Below are positions 1 through 4,030 of a stretch of 6,306 bases of DNA, one piece after another. The position numbers and the translations under genes are program-made. Where the stretch lies: assembly GCA_001563995.1 (NCBI GenBank), contig LKMV01000041.1:1-6306 (forward strand). The letters run 5' to 3'. This DNA comes from Nanohaloarchaea archaeon PL-Br10_U2g16. Its GTDB lineage: Archaea; Nanohalarchaeota; Nanosalinia; Nanosalinales; Nanosalinaceae. Each line of letters opens with the position of its first letter. Positions within the stretch are counted from its first letter, which is position 1. The notes beneath the pieces were generated by a model that was not told the DNA's origin, did not search any database, and saw only the letters and a program-made list of their open reading frames with translations.

Positions 1-32
1 ATCGGTAAGATGGAGGTATAAGGTTTACGTTA

Positions 33-44
33 CAATATATTATT
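33..44 (+). promoter_or_regulatory. Possible TATA box for the 65-190 RNA candidate
   Basis: CAATATATTATT is the only TATA-like stretch upstream of the structured block. With the usual archaeal spacing of about 26 bases from box centre, transcription would begin near base 64, just after the hairpin. It fits a plus-strand small RNA, but AT-rich sequence is common and no BRE is evident. Confidence 0.25.
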
Positions 45-64
45 GACCCTGTAAATCAGGGTCA
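44..64. repeat. Perfect 8-bp inverted repeat (hairpin)
   Basis: TGACCCTG and CAGGGTCA flank the five-base loop TAAAT, giving a perfect 8-bp stem. No T-run follows on the plus strand. On the minus strand it is followed by AATAATATATTG, which is AT-rich but not a clean T-run. It may be a terminator for an RNA read on the minus strand, the 3' structure of a gene ending near the left edge, or part of a small RNA. The loop resembles a tRNA-Tyr anticodon region (CTGTAAA), but no D arm, T arm or acceptor stem surrounds it, so it is not called as a tRNA. Confidence 0.55.
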
Positions 65-190
65 CAAGCCAATAGTTCTGCTGAGATAATGCAGGGCGGG
101 TCGGGCTTGGAAGCTATCCTTCCCTCGTGGGGAGTCCGAACAGCGTTTCTGCTGTGAACAGCGCTTCAGCCCACCCTATTTTTACTTTTT
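65..190 (+). ncRNA. Candidate structured small RNA, class unknown
   Basis: No supported reading frame covers this stretch, yet it is locally GC-rich and highly foldable. An outer stem pairs GGGT-C-GGGCT (98-107, one bulged C) with AGCCCACCC (168-176). Inside lie CTTCCC/GGGGAG around a TCGT loop (119-134) and ACAGC/GCTGT around a six-base loop (140-155), which together would make a three-way junction. GGAAG (109-113) could instead pair with CTTCC (119-123). A weak CTGC/GCAG hairpin (78-94) precedes the block. The octamer GAACAGCG occurs twice (138-145 region and 156-163). T-runs (179-183, 186-190) directly follow the outer stem, as expected of an archaeal 3' end. I could not match it to tRNA, SRP RNA, RNase P RNA or a C/D or H/ACA guide. 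The minus strand folds almost as well, so orientation rests on the T-runs and the weak upstream TATA-like box. Confidence 0.4.
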
Positions 191-193
191 CCG
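177..193 (+). terminator. T-rich 3' end after structured block
   Basis: The outer stem of the candidate RNA ends at 176 and is followed by TATTTTTACTTTTTCC. Two five-base T-runs right after a GC-rich stem fit both archaeal T-run termination and an intrinsic terminator. Confidence 0.45.
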
Positions 194-210
194 TTCTTTA
201 GCTACTTTTT

Positions 211-237
211 AAAATTAAAAAACATTTCTCGGATGTT
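211..237 (-). terminator. Hairpin plus T-run terminator of the 140-aa gene
   Basis: Read on the minus strand, AACAT (237-233) and ATGTT (225-221) form a 5-bp stem around CCGAGAA, followed at once by a T-run and TTTTAATTTT. It lies about 30 bases past the stop codon of the minus-strand gene ending at 268. An earlier T-run (CTAATTTTTGG, about 245-255) could also contribute. Confidence 0.55.
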
Positions 238-267
238 ATTCGGCCAAAAATTAGACTAGAGAAGATT

Positions 268-690
268 TTAGCCTTCAGGATTTTTTCTCACAACTTTTTC
301 TATGTCTTTTACAGCTTCTTCCTTCTCTGAATACCCGTACTTTGGCTGATCTATATCGGTTTTAAGTCCGTTTATCTCTATCTCCCAGTAACCTATCTCG
401 TTTTTCTCCAGCTTTAGCTCTGCTCCGGTCTCTGTATGGTAGTAATGGTTTTCTTCCTCTATCCATCTTCCGACTTTTCTAAGATTTTTACAGTAGCTGG
501 CGTACCTCCTACTGTCTCTCTTTGAGAAAAGAAGTTTTCCTTCTGAGCTGTATATCTGGTACTCTCCTCCCTGAGTTCCTTCTACGAGTACACGGTCTTC
601 CATCAGCTCTTCAACCTTCAAGGGCTGTTTTCTGTCGTTGAAAAGTATCCTGTCGCCCGGCTCCAGATCTTCATAGGTTTCGGTGTTCAT
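268..690 (-). CDS. Conserved-looking acidic protein of unknown function, 140 aa
   Basis: A complete frame from ATG (690-688) to a stop at 268-270. I do not recognise a named family. The N-terminal half starts LEPGDRILFNDRKQPLKVEEL (residues 9-29) and goes on to VLVEGTQGGEYQIYSSEG (34-51). That pattern recalls small, SH3-like beta-barrel hypothetical proteins I associate from memory with haloarchaea, with a GDR-x-x-FNDR opening and a VEG-x-x-GGEY turn. The second half is rich in charged and aromatic residues (WIEEENHYYHTETGAELKLE), and the tail (YSEKEEAVKDIEKVVRK) is probably a helix. There is no signal peptide, membrane segment or cysteine cluster; the single Cys is near residue 67. It is divergent from the L7Ae gene. 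No clear Shine-Dalgarno sequence precedes the ATG. Coding status is well supported by length, acidic composition and the downstream terminator; function is unknown. Confidence 0.75.
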   Translation of the reverse strand: MNTETYEDLEPGDRILFNDRKQPLKVEELMEDRVLVEGTQGGEYQIYSSEGKLLFSKRDSRRYASYCKNLRKVGRWIEEENHYYHTETGAELKLEKNEIGYWEIEINGLKTDIDQPKYGYSEKEEAVKDIEKVVRKNPEG

Positions 691-748
691 GTCTGATTAC
701 AGTGCCTTAACTTTCAATACATCTTCCGGTTGTTATCCTTACCTTGGT

Positions 749-762
749 CCGTATAAAAAAGT
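749..762. promoter_or_regulatory. TATA element in the divergent spacer (L7Ae operon, possibly both directions)
   Basis: GTATAAAAAAG lies in the 130-base spacer between divergent genes. For the plus strand, the box centre near 756 predicts a start near 782, giving a leader of about 39 bases before the L7Ae ATG. Read on the minus strand the same bases are CTTTTTTATAC, which could drive the 140-aa gene from about 730 with a leader near 40 bases. The plus-strand assignment is better, because TATAAAAA is closer to the archaeal consensus. Confidence 0.55.
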
Positions 763-784
763 TCCATCACATCTTCAGTTTAAG

Positions 785-810
785 CCTTGATGACCCAAGG
801 TTGCGAAAGG
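785..810 (+). promoter_or_regulatory. Possible kink-turn in the L7Ae leader masking the RBS
   Basis: The leader contains UUGAUGA (787-793), close to the box C consensus RUGAUGA. CCUU (785-788) can pair with AAGG (807-810). This leaves a three-base bulge GAU, then GA (792-793) opposite GA (805-806), the order found in kink-turns: C-stem, bulge, tandem G-A pairs. The non-canonical stem is poor (a C-C mismatch, then one C-G pair), which is the main weakness. AAGG is also the core of the ribosome binding site (AAAGGTG, 806-812, eight bases before the ATG). An alternative fold is the simple hairpin CCTTG/CAAGG (785-800), which would leave the binding site free. L7Ae is the archaeal kink-turn binding protein, and autogenous binding to its own leader has been reported in Sulfolobus. 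Confidence 0.35.
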
Positions 811-820
811 TGTAACAAAA

Positions 821-1198
821 ATGACATTCGAACAGTTTGAACCATCTGATTCATTAGCAGAGAAAACCTATGATGCTATAGAAAAAGCTGACGATACCGG
901 AAAAGTTGTTATCGGTGTCAATGAAGTAACTAAAGCTATTGAGAGAAATGAAGCTGAGCTTGTGATTGTAGCAAACGATGTAGATCCAAAGGAAATTATA
1001 ATGCATCTTCCGGCACTGTCCGAGGAGAGAGACATACCTTATACTTTTGTTCCTGAGAAGGAAGAGCTAGGTCTTGCCGCAGGTATTAACGTACAAAGTG
1101 CAGCAATTGCTGTAACAACTGTAGGCCAGGCCGAGGAACAGATCGATGATATAGTATTAAAATCCAGAGAGCTTCTTGGGAAGGATGAAGAGGAGTAA
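821..1198 (+). CDS. rpl7ae: Ribosomal protein L7Ae (eL8), kink-turn RNA-binding protein
   Basis: In archaea L7Ae is both a large-subunit ribosomal protein and the kink-turn binding component of box C/D and H/ACA RNPs, and often of RNase P. The 125-residue product has usual family length. The RNA-binding signature GVNEVTKAIER spans about residues 32-42, followed by VIVANDVDPKEIIMHLP (48-64) and the recognition loop region ELGLAAGI (82-89), all in the expected order. The cysteine often seen in the LCEEK segment is Ser here (LSEER, 66-70). The protein is very acidic, with a DEEE tail, in keeping with a salt-in lifestyle. The ATG is chosen because AAAGGTG lies eight bases upstream and the N-terminus (FEPSDSLAEKTYDAIEKA) matches family starts. 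It heads a cluster with S28e and L24e, a classical archaeal arrangement. Its leader may carry an L7Ae binding site. Confidence 0.96.
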   Translation: MTFEQFEPSDSLAEKTYDAIEKADDTGKVVIGVNEVTKAIERNEAELVIVANDVDPKEIIMHLPALSEERDIPYTFVPEKEELGLAAGINVQSAAIAVTTVGQAEEQIDDIVLKSRELLGKDEEE

Positions 1199-1221
1199 AA
1201 CCTAGACGGTACAAAATCTGA

Positions 1222-1226
1222 GTGAT
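1222..1226 (+). promoter_or_regulatory. RBS of S28e, GTGAT type
   Basis: GTGAT starts ten bases before the S28e ATG and is preceded by A rather than the consensus G. It complements AUCAC in the usual 16S 3' end (GGAUCACCUCCU), so it is a 3'-shifted Shine-Dalgarno variant. An in-frame TAA at 1226-1228 overlaps it and rules out any earlier start. Confidence 0.5.
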
Positions 1227-1231
1227 AAAAA

Positions 1232-1408
1232 ATGGTATCAGCTAAAGTTGTCGAAGTGATAGGGGACCAGGGACATAGAACTGTCCGCAAAATCAGATGT
1301 AGGATCCTTGAAGGCGATGAAGAAGGAAAAGTGCTGGTCAGAAACACTAGAGGTCCTGTAAGGGAAGACGACGTAGTACATATCAAAGAGACGGAGATGG
1401 AGGGATAA
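1232..1408 (+). CDS. rps28e: Ribosomal protein S28e (eS28), short form, 58 aa
   Basis: S28e is a small-subunit protein near the mRNA exit region in archaea and eukaryotes. The translation begins MVSAKVVEVIGDQGHRTV, has KIRCRILEGDEEGKVLVRN (residues 20-38) and contains the family hallmark RNTRGPVREDDVVHIKETE (38-56), compare the usual RNVRGPVRxGDIL...ETE. At 58 residues it is shorter than the roughly 65-75 I expect, mainly at the N-terminus and in a trimmed basic tail. The start is fixed: an in-frame TAA (1226-1228) lies two codons before the ATG. It lies 33 bases after L7Ae and three bases before L24e, and surely shares their transcript. Confidence 0.95.
   Translation: MVSAKVVEVIGDQGHRTVRKIRCRILEGDEEGKVLVRNTRGPVREDDVVHIKETEMEG
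1399..1404 (+). promoter_or_regulatory. Strong Shine-Dalgarno of L24e inside S28e
   Basis: GGAGGG lies seven bases before the L24e ATG and encodes the last residues of S28e (MEG-stop). It is the strongest canonical ribosome binding site in the window. It decides the L24e start and suggests translational coupling. Confidence 0.75.
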
Positions 1409-1411
1409 GCT

Positions 1412-1558
1412 ATGGAATGTGACTACTGCGGAGAAGAGCTTGAAGAGACACAGGGTAAGATGCTGGTTCAGTCCGGCGGAAAGAAGCTTTACTTCTGTTC
1501 CGGTAAATGTGAAAAGAACTGGAAGAAAGACAGGAGCCACGACTACTCCAAAGAGTAA
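1412..1558 (+). CDS. rpl24e: Ribosomal protein L24e (eL24), zinc finger, 48 aa
   Basis: L24e is a large-subunit protein whose archaeal form is little more than a zinc finger bridging toward the small subunit. The product starts MECDYCGEELEE and has the four zinc ligands C3, C6, C29 and C33 (CxxC ... CSGKC). These are followed by the conserved EKNW (residues 34-37) and a short basic stretch, KKDRSHDYSKE. At 48 residues it is shorter than the roughly 55-70 usual in archaea; the tail after the finger is trimmed. The start is set by GGAGGG at 1399-1404 and by the preceding S28e stop. It is in the same frame as S28e, with one codon (GCT) between that TAA and this ATG. It is the last gene before a terminator-like tract. 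Confidence 0.95.
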   Translation: MECDYCGEELEETQGKMLVQSGGKKLYFCSGKCEKNWKKDRSHDYSKE

Positions 1559-1560
1559 AG

Positions 1561-1608
1561 CTTTTTCCCTTTCTTTAAATCCATTTCTGGATGTTTTTCT
1601 TTCTCTAT
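1561..1608 (+). terminator. Terminator of the L7Ae-S28e-L24e operon
   Basis: Directly after the L24e stop is CTTTTTCCCTTTC. A small hairpin follows, ATCCA/TGGAT around TTTC (1579-1592), then GTTTTTCTTTCTC. Repeated T-runs on the sense strand are the archaeal termination signal. A separate TATA box for IF-2 follows, so the cluster probably has two transcription units. Confidence 0.6.
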
Positions 1609-1616
1609 TTAAAATT
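1607..1616 (+). promoter_or_regulatory. TATA box of the IF-2 gene
   Basis: ATTTAAAATT is centred about 36 bases before the IF-2 ATG, placing transcription near 1638 and leaving a leader of about ten bases. GTGAT (1638-1642) would then lie at the very 5' end, five bases before the start codon, as a minimal Shine-Dalgarno variant. Confidence 0.55.
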
Positions 1617-1647
1617 TAGAGTATTTAACATATAATAGTGATAGAAA

Positions 1648-3402
1648 ATGGTACGTCAGCCAATTTTAACAGTATTAGGTCATGTAGATAGTGGAAAGAC
1701 TTCTTTACTTGATGAAATAAGAAATTCGAAAGTTATAGGTGGCGAGGCTGGCGGAATCACACAGATGATAGGAGCTACGGAGGTTCCGATACAAAGCGTA
1801 GAGGATATATGCGGATCTCTGCTTGAATCACTTGAAACTGATCTGACAATTCCCGGACTTCTGTTTATAGATACTCCGGGCCATGCAGCTTTTTCGTCCC
1901 TGAGAAAGAGAGGGGGTAACATCGCAGATATCGCTATCCTGGTTATAGATATTAAACAAGGTATACAGCCACAGACCGAGGAAGCTCTAAAGATACTTAA
2001 AGAATCTGAAACGCCTTTCGTAGTGGCTATAAACAAGATAGATACGCTTCACGGATGGCAGAGCGATGAGAAACTTTTCTGTCAAAATATTAAGTATCAG
2101 AACGAAAGAAACAGAAATGCCTTGGATGAAAAGGTATACGAGATAATGGGCGAGCTACATGAGGACTACCAAGTTACGGCTGACAGGTATGACAGGATAG
2201 ATGATTTCCAGGAAAAAGTAGCGATGGTTCCTATATCCGCGGAAACCGGTGAAGGAATCCCTGATCTTCTTATGGTTGTCTCAGGACTGGCTCAGAACTA
2301 TCTCTCCGACCAGCTTGAAACCGATGAAGGTATAGGTAAAGGAACAGTACTTGAGGTATCACAGGAGAAAGGTATGGGAACTACTGTAGATGTGATACAT
2401 TATGACGGGATAATAAAGAAAGAAGATAATCTGGTTTACGGAACTTCTGACGGTGTAAAGGTCACGGATATCAGAGCGTTGCTAGAGCCTCGCCCTCTGG
2501 AGGAGATACGTGTCGATAAACATTATGATAGAACTGAAAGGGTGGAGCCGGCTTCAGGTATAAAGATATCCGGTAAAAATATCGAAGGAGCAATCTCCGG
2601 TGCCCCGGTAAGAACAGCTCCGGATGAACAGCTTGAACAAGCAAAGCAAGAGGTTAAAAAAGAGCTGAAATCGGTAGAGTTCGAAACTGAAAGAGAAGGT
2701 GTGGTCGTAAAGGCCGACTCCCTAGGATCCCTAGAAGCTCTTATGAGGGAAATAGATGATATAGCTGTACAGAAAGCAGAAGTAGGGCCTATAACTAAGA
2801 CGGATGTTATAGAGGCCGAAAACGGTGAAAGAGAGATGAGGTCTATACTTGCGTTTAATGTAGGATTTACTGACCAAGGAAAAGAAGCAGCAAGGGATAG
2901 AGGAACGGAAGTATTCAGAAGCGATGTCATATACGAGATAGTTGAAGGTTATGAAGACTGGAGAGACCGTATGGAGGAGGAGATGAGAGAGGAAGAACTC
3001 AACTCTGTCTCAAGACCTGCAAAGATCCGTTCAATGCCTGACCATGTATTTAACAGGTCGGATCCGGCTGTAGTAGGGGTCAAGGTCGAGAAAGGTGTTA
3101 TAACTCCAGGAAGCACGGTTCTCACTCTTGAAGGCGACAGGGTTGGAAGGGTGAAAAGTGTTCAGGCCGACAGTGAGTCGATAGATAAGGCGGAGAGAGG
3201 TGAAGAGGTAGCTGTATCGATATCCGGTGCGACCGTCGGAAGGGATTTTGAGGAAGGAGATACCTTGATCACAGATACAAACGCTGATGAGTACAGAAAG
3301 CTTCAACAGCTTGAAGATCTTCTAAATGAGGGAGAGAAACAGGTGTTAGAGGAAATCGTTGAGATCAAGGATAGAGAAGATCCGCACTGGAAGATAGGTT
3401 AG
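1648..3402 (+). CDS. infB: Translation initiation factor IF-2 (aIF5B)
   Basis: aIF5B/IF-2 is the GTPase that promotes subunit joining and placement of initiator tRNA. All GTPase motifs are present: G1 GHVDSGKT (residues 11-18), G2 in GGITQMIGA (35-43), G3 DTPGH (75-79), G4 NKID (129-132) and G5 SAETGEG (197-203). Ser replaces the His/Thr commonly seen before GKT, an ordinary variation. A beta-barrel domain II follows (about 230-320, KGTVLEVSQEKGMGTTVDVI onward), with the archaeal IEGAISGAPVR segment near 313-323. Then come the middle domain (VVVKADSLGSLEALM, about 350-365) and a C-terminal barrel (VITPGSTVLTLEGDRVGRVKSV) that binds the tRNA acceptor end in the family. The length, 584 residues, is normal for archaea, and no intein interrupts the GTPase domain. 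The ATG follows GTGATAGAAA, and RQPILTVLGHVD is the family N-terminus. The protein is acidic. It lies downstream of L24e without an intervening ndk. Confidence 0.97.
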   Translation: MVRQPILTVLGHVDSGKTSLLDEIRNSKVIGGEAGGITQMIGATEVPIQSVEDICGSLLESLETDLTIPGLLFIDTPGHAAFSSLRKRGGNIADIAILVIDIKQGIQPQTEEALKILKESETPFVVAINKIDTLHGWQSDEKLFCQNIKYQNERNRNALDEKVYEIMGELHEDYQVTADRYDRIDDFQEKVAMVPISAETGEGIPDLLMVVSGLAQNYLSDQLETDEGIGKGTVLEVSQEKGMGTTVDVIHYDGIIKKEDNLVYGTSDGVKVTDIRALLEPRPLEEIRVDKHYDRTERVEPASGIKISGKNIEGAISGAPVRTAPDEQLEQAKQEVKKELKSVEFETEREGVVVKADSLGSLEALMREIDDIAVQKAEVGPITKTDVIEAENGEREMRSILAFNVGFTDQGKEAARDRGTEVFRSDVIYEIVEGYEDWRDRMEEEMREEELNSVSRPAKIRSMPDHVFNRSDPAVVGVKVEKGVITPGSTVLTLEGDRVGRVKSVQADSESIDKAERGEEVAVSISGATVGRDFEEGDTLITDTNADEYRKLQQLEDLLNEGEKQVLEEIVEIKDREDPHWKIG

Positions 3403-3426
3403 AAAGTTCTTATGCTTTAAATATCA

Positions 3427-3434
3427 GTTTTTAG
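3427..3434 (+). terminator. T-run after IF-2
   Basis: AGTTTTTA lies 25 bases past the IF-2 stop, in the 44-base gap before the convergent membrane-protein gene. A single five-base T-run is a modest archaeal terminator; no strong hairpin accompanies it. Confidence 0.35.
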
Positions 3435-3446
3435 GTCTTGATTGGT

Positions 3447-3995
3447 TTATAGGATAGTTATTAACATAGCTGCTGCCATCCCGGCCATCAGAAGGTTTTC
3501 TGTCAGTGTTACCTTGGTCATAGGTACGTTGAAAACATTTCCAAGACAGGCACATTTCAGATCTTTGTCTTCTCTTATCGCATGGAAAACTCCTAAACTA
3601 CCGATACTCATCAGGGTTAAAGCTGATATATGAGCTATTATCTGTAAATTTAATGGTCTGTAGTAAAGCAGTGACAGGTAGAGGGCGCCAACACCTACTT
3701 CCATAAAGGGATAAGCTGTAGCGTAAAAATTACTTCTTTCCGCCAATAGGTCATAGCTTTTGAACGCTTCCTTGAATCCTTCGAGGTTGTAAAGTTTAAA
3801 GCTCCCAAATGTCAGGAAGAAGACGCCCATCAGGGTAATTCCTATATCCATGACTGTTGAAAGGTTTAATAGATAGGATATAGATGCTGTTGTTATAAAA
3901 ACGAATCCGAAAACAGCTAGAAGTGGTTTCAGCAGGTTGAATTTTTCTTTTAGTCTTTCGAGAGTTGTATTTCTCATATAGTTGTCTTTATCCAT
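3447..3995 (-). CDS. MauE/DoxX-like redox-associated membrane protein, 182 aa
   Basis: The family is a group of small integral membrane proteins related to MauE (needed for methylamine dehydrogenase maturation) and DoxX. They are often linked to thiol/disulfide or heavy-metal handling. Five hydrophobic segments are visible, near residues 21-43, 48-68, 91-112, 117-140 and 162-182. Diagnostic stretches are GSFKLYNLEGFKEAFKSYDLL (about 64-84), ATAYPFMEVGVGALYL (92-107) and DLKCACLGNVFNVPMTKVTLTEN (145-167). The C148-A-C150 pair matches the CxCxG motif of the family and is the likely redox or metal site. ATG at 3995 is the first start; M7 is an alternative. There is no Shine-Dalgarno sequence, so it is probably leaderless, with AAATAATC (4019-4027 region, minus) as a possible TATA box. 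It converges on IF-2 and is divergent from NreA by only 35 bases. The true substrate is unknown; the subfamily as I remember it is mostly bacterial. Confidence 0.8.
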   Translation of the reverse strand: MDKDNYMRNTTLERLKEKFNLLKPLLAVFGFVFITTASISYLLNLSTVMDIGITLMGVFFLTFGSFKLYNLEGFKEAFKSYDLLAERSNFYATAYPFMEVGVGALYLSLLYYRPLNLQIIAHISALTLMSIGSLGVFHAIREDKDLKCACLGNVFNVPMTKVTLTENLLMAGMAAAMLITIL

Positions 3996-4030
3996 AAAGC
4001 TTCAAATCATTTACATCCTAGATTATTTCC

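Noticed and set aside
1..21. C-terminal end of an upstream plus-strand gene (ATC GGT AAG ATG GAG GTA TAA)
   Set aside because: Six codons are too few to support a gene, and a second frame (2-46) is also open to the edge.
45..63. tRNA-Tyr-like anticodon arm (CTGTAAA loop within a perfect stem)
   Set aside because: No acceptor stem, D arm or TTC-type T arm can be built around it; the correct 5-bp/7-base geometry does not fit the observed 8-bp/5-base hairpin.
44..176. RNase P RNA on the minus strand (CAGAACUAUUGGCUUG resembles the conserved ACAGAA-x-x-CGGCUUA, and CAGCAGAAACG resembles another conserved block)
   Set aside because: The GAGGAAAGUCC-type partner needed for the P4 helix is absent, the block order and pairing do not work, and the region is too short.
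95..176. SRP RNA (UGCUGUGAACAGCGCUUCAGCCC resembles the 3' strand of human 7SL helix 5)
   Set aside because: The helix 8 signature (GGAA tetraloop with AGCA) and the rest of the roughly 300-base RNA are missing; the similarity is local.
1039..1540. Minus-strand frames opposite L7Ae, S28e and L24e
   Set aside because: Serine/phenylalanine-rich shadows of three well-identified ribosomal protein genes.
1419..1619. 66-aa plus-strand frame overlapping L24e
   Set aside because: Out of frame with the zinc-finger protein L24e, which has perfect cysteine spacing and a strong ribosome binding site.
1680..3306. Several minus-strand frames inside the IF-2 gene
   Set aside because: Shadows of an intact, highly conserved gene; no motifs or signals of their own.
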